A stretch of DNA of 64,000 bases, taken from positions 263,948-327,947 of the forward strand of contig NZ_LMEP01000012.1 in assembly GCF_001426405.1 (NCBI RefSeq), in the 5' to 3' direction. Positions 7,925 to 16,045 of the stretch are shown here, piece after piece (the first letter of the stretch is position 1; each line of letters starts with the position of its first letter). The stretch comes from Streptomyces sp. Root1304 (GTDB lineage: Bacteria; Actinomycetota; Actinomycetes; Streptomycetales; Streptomycetaceae). The position numbers were made by a program, and so were the translations under genes. The notes beneath the pieces were generated by a model, which was given only the letters and a program-made list of their open reading frames with translations, did not search any database and was not told the origin of the DNA.

Positions 7925-9076
7925 GTGACACGCAGGACAGTCCGCATCGCCATGAACGGCGTCACCGGACGCATGGGACACCGCCAGCACCTCGTCCGCT
8001 CGATCCTCGCGCTCCGCGAACAGGGCGGCCTCGACCTCGGCAACGGCGACGTCCTCTGGCCCGAGCCGGTCCTCGTCGGCCGCCGCGAGCCCGCCCTGCG
8101 CGCCCTCGCCGAGCGGTACGGCCTCACCGAGTGGTCGACCGACCTCGACGCCGTCCTCGCCGACGACAGCGTCGACATCTACTTCGACGCCCAGGTCACC
8201 TCCGCCCGCGTCGAGGCGCTCACCAAGGCCATCGAGGCCGGGAAGCACATCTACACCGAGAAGCCCACCGCCGCCGACCTGGCCGGCGCCCTGGACCTGG
8301 CCCGGCTCGCCACCGCGAAGGGCGTGAAGCACGGCGTCGTCCAGGACAAGCTGTTCCTCCCGGGGCTCCTCAAGCTGAAGCGCCTGATCGACGGCGGCTT
8401 CTTCGGCGAGATCCTGTCCGTGCGCGGCGAGTTCGGATACTGGGTCTTCGAGGGCGACTGGCAGGACGCCCAGCGCCCCAGCTGGAACTACCGCGCGGAG
8501 GACGGCGGCGGCATCGTCGTCGACATGTTCCCGCACTGGGAGTACGTGCTCCACGAGCTGTTCGGCCGGGTCACCTCCGTCACCGCCCAGGTCGCCACCC
8601 ACGTCCCGCGCCGCTGGGACGAGCAGGGCAAGCCGTACGAGGCCACCGCCGACGACGCCGCCTACGGCATCTTCCAGCTGGAGGGCGGCGCCATCGCCCA
8701 GATCAACTCCTCCTGGACGGTCCGCGTCAACCGCGACGAACTCGTCGAGTTCCAGGTCGACGGCACCCACGGCTCGGCCGTCGCCGGACTCCGCAACTGC
8801 CGTGTCCAGCACCGCTCGGCGACCCCCAAGCCGGTCTGGAACCCGGACATCCCGGCGACCGAGCCCTTCCGCGAGCAGTGGCAGGAGGTCCCCGACAACG
8901 CCGAGTTCGACAACGGCTTCAAGGCCCAGTGGGAGCTGTTCCTGCGGCACGTCACCCTCGGGGAGCCGTACCACTGGGACCTGCTCGCGGGCGCCCGGGG
9001 CGTCCAGCTGGCCGAGCTGGGCCTCAGGTCGGCGGCCGAGGGCCGTCGCCTGGAGGTCCCGGAGGTGACGCTGTGA
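7925..9076 (+). CDS. Gfo/Idh/MocA family oxidoreductase
   Basis: NAD(P)-dependent oxidoreductase of 383 residues, first gene of a three-gene operon. The N-terminal Rossmann fold begins RIAMNGVTGRMGHRQH, and the family motif EKPTAADLAGAL (the catalytic Lys of the EKP motif) is at about residue 115. A C-terminal alpha/beta dimer domain follows. Start: GTG 7925 with GAGAGGAA upstream; an upstream ATG at 7874 lies inside the operator and is rejected. The stop overlaps the next start (GTGA). Proteins of this family oxidise sugars, inositols or their 3-keto forms; the neighbouring TIM-barrel and DUF993 genes suggest breakdown of a rare sugar or cyclitol, not identified here. Confidence 0.9.
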   Translation: MTRRTVRIAMNGVTGRMGHRQHLVRSILALREQGGLDLGNGDVLWPEPVLVGRREPALRALAERYGLTEWSTDLDAVLADDSVDIYFDAQVTSARVEALTKAIEAGKHIYTEKPTAADLAGALDLARLATAKGVKHGVVQDKLFLPGLLKLKRLIDGGFFGEILSVRGEFGYWVFEGDWQDAQRPSWNYRAEDGGGIVVDMFPHWEYVLHELFGRVTSVTAQVATHVPRRWDEQGKPYEATADDAAYGIFQLEGGAIAQINSSWTVRVNRDELVEFQVDGTHGSAVAGLRNCRVQHRSATPKPVWNPDIPATEPFREQWQEVPDNAEFDNGFKAQWELFLRHVTLGEPYHWDLLAGARGVQLAELGLRSAAEGRRLEVPEVTL

Positions 9077-10224
9077 CGATCCGCCTGCCCGGACCCGACG
9101 GCGGCGTGCGGGAGTACGAGCCCCGCGCCCAGCCCCTCGCGCTCGCCCCCGCCGGCCCGCCGGCCTCCCGTACGGTCTTCTCCGCCGCCCATGTCGTCGC
9201 GGACCCCTTCGCCGACACCACCCCCGACTCGCCCGCCGCCGTCGACTGGGACGCCACCCTCGCCTTCCGCCGCCACCTCTGGTCCCACGGCCTCGGGGTC
9301 GCCGAGGCCATGGACACCGCGCAGCGCGGGATGGGCCTCGACTGGGCCGGCGCGGCCGAACTGATCCGCCGCTCGTCGGCCGAGGCGAAGGCCGTCGGCG
9401 GCCGGATCGCCTGCGGGGTCGGCACCGACCAGATCGCGGGCGGCTCGCTCGCGGAGATCCGCGCGGCCTACGAGGAACAGCTCGCGGTCGCCGAGGAGTC
9501 CGGCGCCCAGGCCATCCTCATGGCCTCCCGCGCGCTGACCGCCGCCGCGACCGGCCCCGAGGACTACCTCGACCTGTACGGCCACCTCCTCCGCCAGGCG
9601 GGCGAACCGGTGATCCTGCACTGGCTCGGCCCGATGTTCGACCCGGCGCTCGACGGGTACTGGGGCTCCGCCGACCTCGACACCGCCACCGAGACCTTCC
9701 TCGACGTGATCGCCGCCCACCCCGACAAGGTCGACGGCATCAAGGTCTCCCTGCTCGACGCGGGGCGCGAGGTGGCGCTGCGCCGCCGGCTCCCGGAGGG
9801 CGTCCGCTGCTACACGGGCGACGACTTCCACTACCCGGAGCTGATCGAGGGCGACGACCAGGGTTTCAGTCACGCCCTGCTCGGCATCTTCGACCCCCTC
9901 GCCCCGCTGGCGGCGGAGGCGGTCAGGACCCTGGACACCGGCGACGCGGCCGGCTTCCGCAAGGTCCTCGACCCGACGGTCGCGCTCTCCCGGCACCTCT
10001 TCGAGGCCCCGACCCGCTTCTACAAGACGGGCGTGGTGTTCCTCGCCTGGCTGGCCGGCCACCAGGACCACTTCACGATGGTCGGCGGCCTCCAGTCCGC
10101 CCGCTCGCTGCCGCACCTCGCGCGGGCCTACGAACTGGCCGACGGCCTCGGCCTGTTCCCGGACCCGGCGCTGGCCGAGGCCCGGATGCGGTCCCTGCTC
10201 ACGGTCCACGGAGGCATGCGGTGA
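9073..10224 (+). CDS. DUF993 family protein (dihydrodipicolinate-synthase-like aldolase fold)
   Basis: 383-residue cytoplasmic protein of the DUF993 family, distantly related to the DHDPS/NAL TIM-barrel aldolases. The typical tracts are visible: a Schiff-base-type Lys in VDGIKVSLLD (about residue 225), YTGDDFHYPELI, and HWLGPMFDP. It starts at a GTG that overlaps the previous stop, with GGAGG 7 bp before. Always coupled in this operon to a dehydrogenase and an isomerase, it may cleave or dehydrate an oxidised sugar. The reaction has not been shown to my knowledge, so function is inference from fold and context. Confidence 0.85.
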   Translation: MTIRLPGPDGGVREYEPRAQPLALAPAGPPASRTVFSAAHVVADPFADTTPDSPAAVDWDATLAFRRHLWSHGLGVAEAMDTAQRGMGLDWAGAAELIRRSSAEAKAVGGRIACGVGTDQIAGGSLAEIRAAYEEQLAVAEESGAQAILMASRALTAAATGPEDYLDLYGHLLRQAGEPVILHWLGPMFDPALDGYWGSADLDTATETFLDVIAAHPDKVDGIKVSLLDAGREVALRRRLPEGVRCYTGDDFHYPELIEGDDQGFSHALLGIFDPLAPLAAEAVRTLDTGDAAGFRKVLDPTVALSRHLFEAPTRFYKTGVVFLAWLAGHQDHFTMVGGLQSARSLPHLARAYELADGLGLFPDPALAEARMRSLLTVHGGMR

Positions 10225-11024
10225 ACCTCGACCGCTTCAGCGTCAACCAGATGACGGTCAAGCAGCTCGCCCTGCCCGAGCTGGTGGCCCAGTGCGTCCG
10301 CCTCGGCATCCCGGGCGTGGGCCTGTGGCGGGAGCCGGTCCAGGAGTACGGGGTGGAGGCGGCGGCCGACCTGGTACGGGACGCGGGCCTCACCGTCACC
10401 ACCCTCTGCCGGGGCGGCTTCTTCACCACGGAGGGCTGGCTCGCGTCCAACCGCGCGGCGATCGACGAGGCGGTGGTGCTCGGCACCGACACCGTCGTCC
10501 TGGTCTCCGGCGGCCTCACCCCGGCCCACCCGGACCTGCCGTCCGCCCGCGCCCGCATCACCGAGGCCATCGGCGAACTCGCCCCCTACGCGGGCGAACG
10601 CGGCATCCGCCTCGCCGTCGAACCCCTCCACCCGATGTACGCCGCCGACCGCTGCGCCGTCTCCACCCTGGACCAGGCGCTGGACATCGCGGAGCACTTC
10701 CCCGCCGAGCAGGTGGGCGTGGTCGTGGACACGTACCACCTCTGGTGGGACGACCGCGCCCCGGCGGCGGTGGAACGCGCGGGCGCGACGGGCCGCATCC
10801 ACTCCTTCCAGCTCGCGGACTGGACGACCCCCCTCCCCGCCGGAGTCCTCAACGGCCGGGGCCAGCTGGGCACGGGCTCGATCGACCTCACGGCCTGGAC
10901 GACCCTGCTGGAGAAGACGGGCTACACGGGCCCGGTGGAGGTGGAACTCTTCAACGACGCCCTGTGGGCGAGGGACGGGGTGGAGGTCCTGGAGGAGACG
11001 CTGGAGGCGTTCCGGGCGGTGTGA
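10221..11024 (+). CDS. Sugar phosphate isomerase/epimerase (TIM barrel)
   Basis: 267-residue xylose-isomerase-like TIM-barrel protein, third gene of the LacI-controlled operon, starting at a GTG that overlaps the DUF993 stop. Metal-ligand positions typical of the AP_endonuc_2 fold are visible: Glu in RLAVEPLHPMY (about 134), Asp-His in VVVDTYHLWW (about 170), His in RIHSFQLADW (about 195) and Glu in PVEVELFND (about 237). Such enzymes epimerise or dehydrate keto-sugars using a divalent metal. With the Gfo/Idh enzyme it probably forms an oxidation-isomerisation pair acting on one substrate. The specific substrate is unknown. Confidence 0.88.
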   Translation: MNLDRFSVNQMTVKQLALPELVAQCVRLGIPGVGLWREPVQEYGVEAAADLVRDAGLTVTTLCRGGFFTTEGWLASNRAAIDEAVVLGTDTVVLVSGGLTPAHPDLPSARARITEAIGELAPYAGERGIRLAVEPLHPMYAADRCAVSTLDQALDIAEHFPAEQVGVVVDTYHLWWDDRAPAAVERAGATGRIHSFQLADWTTPLPAGVLNGRGQLGTGSIDLTAWTTLLEKTGYTGPVEVELFNDALWARDGVEVLEETLEAFRAV

Positions 11025-11048
11025 CGCGTCCTGCGGGCGGGAGCGCGG

Positions 11049-11465
11049 TCACCCGCCCAGGTGCCGCACGTCCTGCTGCTCGACCTCTTTGAGGACGCGG
11101 GCCACCGTGGCGAAGTCATTGTCCCGGTGCAGGACGGTCAGCCCGTGGTGGACCGCCGTGGCGCAGAGCAGGAGGTCGACGACACCCGCCGCCCGGTGCT
11201 GCCCCTTCTGGGTCAGCTTGTACTGGGCGGTCTCCACCCATCGCCACGCGTCCTTGGGGACGCGCACGGGCGCGAACAGGACGCCGAGGTCCTCCTCGGT
11301 CTCTTCGCGGTCGTCCGGGCCGACGGCGCTGAAGAGGATCTCCGCCCGGGTGGGCTCGCACATGCCGATGGCGCCGGTCTCGATCTCGGCGTCCCAGCGG
11401 CGCCGGGCGGCGGGGTCGGTGCCGAAGTGGACGTACGCGCTGGTGTCGACGAGGTAGGCGATCAC
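11049..11465 (-). CDS. vapC: PIN-domain RNase toxin (VapC-like)
   Basis: 138-residue PIN-domain ribonuclease, toxin of a type II toxin-antitoxin pair. Acidic active-site residues are in place: YLVDTSAYV (Asp near 6), EPTRAEILFSA (Glu near 41), DLLLCATA (Asp near 97) and DNDF (about 114-117). The GTG start at 11465 overlaps the antitoxin stop (GTGA), the usual coupling in such pairs. VapC toxins cleave tRNA or rRNA; the target here is unknown. The subclass is a family-level call. Confidence 0.88.
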   Translation of the reverse strand: MIAYLVDTSAYVHFGTDPAARRRWDAEIETGAIGMCEPTRAEILFSAVGPDDREETEEDLGVLFAPVRVPKDAWRWVETAQYKLTQKGQHRAAGVVDLLLCATAVHHGLTVLHRDNDFATVARVLKEVEQQDVRHLGG

Positions 11466-11698
11466 TCGCCGTCCCCGCCGTGCTGGGCGGCCTTGCGGGC
11501 TTCCCAGTCGCGGCGCGTGCGCTCCAGGTCCCCTCGCGCTCCGCGCTCCGCGAGACGCTGGAAGGCCGCCCGGCGGCGGTGGCGCCGTATGACCTCCTCC
11601 AGCGCCGTGTTGATCGTGTCCTTCTTCGTGGTCGTACCGAGCAGCTTCGCGGCCTCGGCGAGCACGTCGTCGTCCACGTCCACGTTGGTCACGCCCAT
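11462..11698 (-). CDS. vapB: VapB-type antitoxin
   Basis: 78-residue antitoxin immediately upstream of and overlapping the PIN toxin gene. The N-terminal ribbon-helix-helix-like segment MGVTNVDVDDDVLAEAAKLL and TKKDTINTALEEVIRR match the VapB (type 2 antitoxin) family; the charged C-terminal half would wrap the toxin. Ribosome binding site GGGAGG precedes the ATG at 11698. An inverted repeat lies 21-50 bp upstream, where the antitoxin-toxin complex would be expected to repress its own promoter. Confidence 0.87.
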   Translation of the reverse strand: MGVTNVDVDDDVLAEAAKLLGTTTKKDTINTALEEVIRRHRRRAAFQRLAERGARGDLERTRRDWEARKAAQHGGDGE

Positions 11699-11718
11699 GA
11701 CCGGCCTCCCTGCGCATC

Positions 11719-11748
11719 ATGTGGGAAAGGAGCCCACTCTTCCCACAT
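11719..11748. promoter_or_regulatory. Inverted repeat upstream of vapBC, candidate autoregulatory operator
   Basis: Perfect 9-bp arms ATGTGGGAA (11719-11727) and TTCCCACAT (11740-11748) with a 12-nt spacer that holds a further CCCAC half-site (11732-11736). The site is in the vapB promoter region, as in other VapBC modules, and also 83 bp upstream of recD2 on the other strand. Confidence 0.7.
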
Positions 11749-11830
11749 CGTAGCGCGGGGCCGGTTCGCCGGAGCGGGAGAAGGCCACGGCCCCGCACCC
11801 GTTGTCGGTGGGTTTCGCTACGGTCGGTCC

Positions 11831-14062
11831 ATGTCCAACGAGGGTCGCGGGTCAGGTCCGGCAGTGGTCGAAGGGGTTCTGGAGCGGGTCACCTATGCCA
11901 ACGAGGAGAGCGGGTACACCGTCGCCCGCGTCGACACCGGCCGGGGCGCCGGGGACCTGCTCACCGTCGTCGGGGCGCTGCTCGGCGCGCAGCCGGGGGA
12001 GTCGCTGCGGATGGAGGGGCGCTGGGGCTCCCATCCGCAGTACGGCAAGCAGTTCACGGTCGACAACTACACGACCGTCCTTCCCGCCACCATCCAGGGC
12101 ATCCGCCGCTACCTCGGCTCCGGGCTCGTCAAGGGCATCGGTCCCGTCTTCGCCGACCGCATCACGACGCACTTCGGGCTCGACACCCTCGACATCCTGG
12201 AGGACGCCCCCGCGCGCCTGATCGAGGTCCCCGGGCTCGGCCCCAAGCGCACCAGGAACATCACCGCCGCCTGGGAGGAGCAGAAGGCGATCAAGGAGGT
12301 CATGGTCTTCCTCCAGGGCGTGGGCGTGTCGACCTCCATCGCCGTGCGGATCTACAAGAAGTACGGGGACGCCTCGATCTCCGTCGTGCGGAACCAGCCC
12401 TACCGGCTCGCCGCGGACGTCTGGGGGATCGGCTTCCTCACCGCCGACAAGATCGCCCAGGCCGTCGGCATCCCCCACGACAGCCCCGACCGGGTGAAGG
12501 CCGGCCTTCAGTACGCCCTGTCGCAGTCCAGCGACCAGGGCCACTGCTTCCTCCCCGAGGAACGGCTGATCACCGAGGCCGTGAAGCTCCTCCAGGTCGA
12601 CACCGGGCTCGTCATCGAGTGCCTCGCCGAGCTGGCCGAGGACCCCGAGGGGGTGGTGCGGGAGACCGTGCCCGGCCCCGAGGGGACCCCCGTCACCGCC
12701 GTCTTCCTGATCCCCTTCCACCGTGCCGAGCTGTCCCTCGCCGGGCAGCTCCGCCGGCTCCTCGGCACCGGCGAGGACCGGCTGCCGGCCTTCCGCGACG
12801 TCGCCTGGGACAAGGCCCTCGCCTGGCTCGCCGACCGGACCGGGGCCTCCCTCGCCCCCGAGCAGGAGGAGGCCGTACGGCTCGCCCTCACCCGCAAGGT
12901 CGCCGTGCTCACCGGCGGCCCCGGCTGCGGCAAGTCCTTCACCGTCCGCTCCATCGTGGAACTGGCCCGCGCGAAGAAGGCCAAGGTCGTCCTCGCCGCG
13001 CCCACCGGCCGGGCGGCCAAGCGGCTCGCCGAGCTGACCGGCGCCGAGGCCTCCACCGTCCACCGGCTCCTGGAGCTGAAGCCCGGCGGCGACGCGGCCT
13101 ACGACCGGGACCGGCCCCTCGACGCCGACCTGGTCGTGGTCGACGAGGCCTCCATGCTCGACCTGCTCCTGGCGAACAAGCTGGTCAAGGCGGTGGCACC
13201 GGGGGCGCACCTGCTGCTCGTGGGCGATGTGGACCAGCTGCCCTCGGTCGGCGCGGGCGAGGTCCTGGGCGATCTGCTCGCCCCGGGGAGCCCCGTACCC
13301 GCGGTGCGGCTGACCCGGATCTTCCGGCAGGCCCAGGAGTCCGGCGTGGTCACCAACGCGCACCGGATCAACGCGGGGGTCCCGCCCAGGACCGAGGGGC
13401 TGCCGGACTTCTTCCTCTTCGTCGAGGAGGAGACCGAGGACGCCGCCCGGGTCGCCGTGGACGTCGCGGCCCACCGGATTCCGGCCAAGTTCGGGCTCGA
13501 CCCGCGCCGTGACATCCAGGTCCTCGCCCCCATGCACCGGGGTCCGGCCGGCGCCGGCTCGCTCAACGGACTGCTCCAGCAGGCCATCACCCCGGCCCGC
13601 CCCGATCTGCCCGAGAAGAGATTCGGCGGCCGGGTCTTCCGTGTCGGTGACAAGGTCACCCAGATTCGGAACAACTATGAGAAGGGGGCCAACGGGGTCT
13701 TCAACGGTACGGTCGGCGTCGTCACGGCGCTGGACGCCGTCGAGCAGCGGCTGACCGTGCGGACGGACGAGGACGAGGAGGTGCCGTACGACTTCGACGA
13801 GCTGGACGAACTCGCCCACGCGTACGCGGTCACCATCCACCGTTCGCAGGGCAGCGAGTATCCGGCGGTGGTGATCCCGGTCACCATGAGTGCGTGGATG
13901 ATGCTCCAGCGGAACCTGCTCTACACGGCCGTGACCCGGGCCCGGAAGCTCGTCGTCCTCGTCGGTTCCCGGCGGGCGATAGCCCAGGCGGTCCGTACGG
14001 TCTCGGCGGGCAGGCGCTTTACCGCACTCGCCCATCGGCTCACAGGGGGCACCCTCGTGTGA
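11831..14062 (+). CDS. recD2: SF1B DNA helicase RecD2
   Basis: 743-residue ATP-dependent 5'-3' DNA helicase of the RecD2 type (not part of RecBCD). The N-terminal OB/helix-hairpin-helix region (VEGVLERVTYANEESGYTVA, and PGLGPKR near 135) is followed by motor domains with Walker A GGPGCGKSFT (about 361-370), Walker B DLVVVDEASM (about 430-440), the SH3-like insert and the C-terminal motif HAYAVTIHRSQGSEYP (about 660). Start ATG 11831; the open frame further upstream overlaps vapB on the other strand and is not used. It stands alone between vapBC and citrate synthase. In bacteria that have it, RecD2 acts in repair and replication-fork maintenance. Confidence 0.94.
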   Translation: MSNEGRGSGPAVVEGVLERVTYANEESGYTVARVDTGRGAGDLLTVVGALLGAQPGESLRMEGRWGSHPQYGKQFTVDNYTTVLPATIQGIRRYLGSGLVKGIGPVFADRITTHFGLDTLDILEDAPARLIEVPGLGPKRTRNITAAWEEQKAIKEVMVFLQGVGVSTSIAVRIYKKYGDASISVVRNQPYRLAADVWGIGFLTADKIAQAVGIPHDSPDRVKAGLQYALSQSSDQGHCFLPEERLITEAVKLLQVDTGLVIECLAELAEDPEGVVRETVPGPEGTPVTAVFLIPFHRAELSLAGQLRRLLGTGEDRLPAFRDVAWDKALAWLADRTGASLAPEQEEAVRLALTRKVAVLTGGPGCGKSFTVRSIVELARAKKAKVVLAAPTGRAAKRLAELTGAEASTVHRLLELKPGGDAAYDRDRPLDADLVVVDEASMLDLLLANKLVKAVAPGAHLLLVGDVDQLPSVGAGEVLGDLLAPGSPVPAVRLTRIFRQAQESGVVTNAHRINAGVPPRTEGLPDFFLFVEEETEDAARVAVDVAAHRIPAKFGLDPRRDIQVLAPMHRGPAGAGSLNGLLQQAITPARPDLPEKRFGGRVFRVGDKVTQIRNNYEKGANGVFNGTVGVVTALDAVEQRLTVRTDEDEEVPYDFDELDELAHAYAVTIHRSQGSEYPAVVIPVTMSAWMMLQRNLLYTAVTRARKLVVLVGSRRAIAQAVRTVSAGRRFTALAHRLTGGTLV

Positions 14063-14241
14063 AAGATCACGGAGGGCTACCGGAACCGGGGCGAAGGGGG
14101 CAGGATATGAAGGTTGGCGGCACTGAGTGCCGCCGATTGGCCCAATGGTCGACCCCGAGTGCACTCTCCTGAGCCAAATGGGGGATGGTAGAGACAGTCA
14201 GGGCACCTCGAAGAAGAGGCACTACGTCGGTGAGGGATGAC

Positions 14242-15531
14242 GTGAGCGACAACTCTGTAGTACTGCGGTACGCGGACGGTGAATACACCTACCCGGTGGT
14301 CGAGAGCACCGTCGGCGACAAGGGCTTCGACATCGGGAAACTCCGAGCCCAGACCGGTCTGGTCACCCTGGACAGCGGATACGGCAACACCGCCGCCTAT
14401 AAATCCGCGATCACCTACCTCGATGGTGAGCAGGGGATTCTGCGGTACCGCGGCTACCCCATCGAGCAGCTGGCCGAGCGCTCCACCTTCCTTGAGGTGG
14501 CGTACCTGCTGATCAACGGTGAGCTTCCCAAGGTCGACGAGCTGTCGACCTTCAAGAACGAGATCACGCAGCACACGCTGGTCCACGAGGACGTCAAGAA
14601 CTTCTTCCGCGGCTTCCCGCGGGACGCCCACCCGATGGCGATGCTGTCCTCGGTGGTCTCCGCGCTGTCCACGTTCTACCAGGACAGCCACAACCCGTTC
14701 GACGAGGAGCAGCGCCACCTCTCCACGATCCGGCTGCTCGCGAAGCTGCCGACGATCGCGGCGTACGCGTACAAGAAGTCGATCGGCCACCCGTTCGTCT
14801 ACCCGCGTAACGACCTCGGCTACGTCGAGAACTTCCTGCGCATGACCTTCTCGGTCCCCGCGCAGGAGTACGACCTCGACCCGGTCGTCGTCTCCGCGCT
14901 GGACAAGCTGCTGATCCTGCACGCGGACCACGAGCAGAACTGCTCGACGTCCACCGTGCGTCTGGTCGGTTCCTCGCAGGCGAACATGTTCGCCTCGATC
15001 TCCGCCGGCATCTCGGCCCTGTGGGGTCCGCTGCACGGTGGCGCCAACCAGTCGGTCCTGGAGATGCTGGAGGGCATCCAGGCCAACGGCGGCGATGTCG
15101 ACTCCTTCATCCGCAAGGTGAAGAACAAGGAGGACGGCGTCCGCCTGATGGGCTTCGGCCACCGGGTGTACAAGTCCTTCGACCCGCGCGCCAAGATCAT
15201 CAAGGCGGCGGCGCACGATGTCCTCTCGGCGCTCGGCAAGGACGACGCGCTGCTGGACATCGCGCTCAAGCTGGAGGAGCACGCGCTCTCCGACGAGTAC
15301 TTCGTCTCGCGCAACCTCTACCCCAACGTGGACTTCTACACGGGCCTCATCTACCGCGCGATGGGCTTCCCGACCGAGATGTTCACCGTGCTCTTCGCGC
15401 TCGGCCGCCTCCCCGGCTGGATCGCCCAGTGGCACGAGATGATCAAGGAGCCCGGCTCCCGCATCGGCCGTCCGCGCCAGATCTACACGGGCGAGGTCCT
15501 CCGCGACTTCGTCCCGGTCGAGGGCCGCTAG
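14242..15531 (+). CDS. citA: Citrate synthase
   Basis: Type II hexameric citrate synthase (gltA/citA), which condenses acetyl-CoA and oxaloacetate at the entry of the TCA cycle. 429 residues from GTG 14242, chosen because GAGGGA (14232-14237) precedes it and VSDNSVVLRY is the usual Streptomyces N-terminus; upstream starts at 14230 and 14185 are possible but less likely. Active-site motifs: HADHEQNCSTSTVR (His near 233), GPLHGGANQ (His near 268), GFGHRVYKSFDPR (His near 308) and the Asp of YPNVDFYTG (about 363). Monocistronic; a long inverted repeat follows 38 bp after the stop. Confidence 0.97.
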   Translation: MSDNSVVLRYADGEYTYPVVESTVGDKGFDIGKLRAQTGLVTLDSGYGNTAAYKSAITYLDGEQGILRYRGYPIEQLAERSTFLEVAYLLINGELPKVDELSTFKNEITQHTLVHEDVKNFFRGFPRDAHPMAMLSSVVSALSTFYQDSHNPFDEEQRHLSTIRLLAKLPTIAAYAYKKSIGHPFVYPRNDLGYVENFLRMTFSVPAQEYDLDPVVVSALDKLLILHADHEQNCSTSTVRLVGSSQANMFASISAGISALWGPLHGGANQSVLEMLEGIQANGGDVDSFIRKVKNKEDGVRLMGFGHRVYKSFDPRAKIIKAAAHDVLSALGKDDALLDIALKLEEHALSDEYFVSRNLYPNVDFYTGLIYRAMGFPTEMFTVLFALGRLPGWIAQWHEMIKEPGSRIGRPRQIYTGEVLRDFVPVEGR

Positions 15532-15569
15532 GACTTCGAGCGCCGACAGCGCCTGGCGAGTGAGCCGAA

Positions 15570-15661
15570 GGGGCGCGTCAGTGGCGACAGGACGACCGCG
15601 CGGAGGCCCGACGAAGGAGGGTCGAGCACGGTCGTCCTGTCGCCACTGACGGAAGCGCCCC
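15570..15661. repeat. Perfect 23-bp inverted repeat downstream of citrate synthase
   Basis: The arms at 15576-15598 and 15629-15651 are perfectly complementary over 23 bp, with a 30-nt spacer. GGGGCGC (15570-15576) and GCGCCCC (15655-15661) extend the stem past a short bulge. The arm is much longer than a normal terminator stem. It may be a terminator, a folded RNA 3' end or a dispersed repeat element; I cannot decide. Confidence 0.8.
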
Positions 15662-15680
15662 GGAGGCGAACCGAGCCTTT

Positions 15681-15739
15681 AAAAAAGAGGAAGCGCCCCG
15701 CCGTAGATCCCCCCACGGGTCCACGGTCGGGGCGCTTCC
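15681..15739 (-). terminator. Rho-independent terminator, minus strand
   Basis: 12-bp arms GGAAGCGCCCCG (15689-15700) and CGGGGCGCTTCC (15728-15739). Read on the minus strand, the hairpin is followed by CTCTTTTTTAAAG, a true U-tract, unusual for Streptomyces. It would end transcription coming leftward from copA or from a minus-strand RNA in 15740-16045. The plus strand lacks a T-tract. Confidence 0.8.
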
Positions 15740-15895
15740 CGTGTCCCGGTGCGGATTCCCCCCACGGGATCCTGGCCGGGCGTCTGCGGGTGTCAGCAGA
15801 AGCTACGCGGGTCGGGCGCTGCGCGGTCTGCCGGGGTACGTACGGGAGGGCCGCTCAAAGCTCCCCGGTGCACGTGCCCCGGCCAACGCTTGCCA

Positions 15896-15997
15896 ATGGG
15901 ACATCCCCCAAGACATCCCATGAACGTCCCCCAAGACGTTCTCGGCATCGCCCACTTAGACTCGCGAACAGCCCAGATGGTTACCCCCCAATATCTG
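15896..15997 (+). ncRNA. Candidate structured RNA with C-rich hairpin loops (6C-like)
   Basis: Three consecutive stem-loops with C-rich loops. Hairpin 1 (15896-15921): ATGGGA/TCCCAT around a loop with CCCCC. Hairpin 2 (15922-15941): GAACGT/ACGTTC around CCCCCAAG. Hairpin 3 (15974-15997): CAGAT/ATCTG around a loop with CCCCCC. Hairpins 1 and 2 are adjacent and repeat CCCCCAAGAC. The actinomycete 6C RNA family is defined by two adjacent stem-loops with runs of about six C, so this resembles it. No open frame with a good start is visible in this 500-bp convergent gap. Read on the minus strand the same hairpins would have G-rich loops and hairpin 1 would gain G-U pairs, so the transcribed strand is uncertain. 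Confidence 0.45.
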
Positions 15998-16045
15998 TGA
16001 TCTAGGTCTCCTTGTGAAGGTCCTGTGCGTCAAGCGTAGGTGAAT

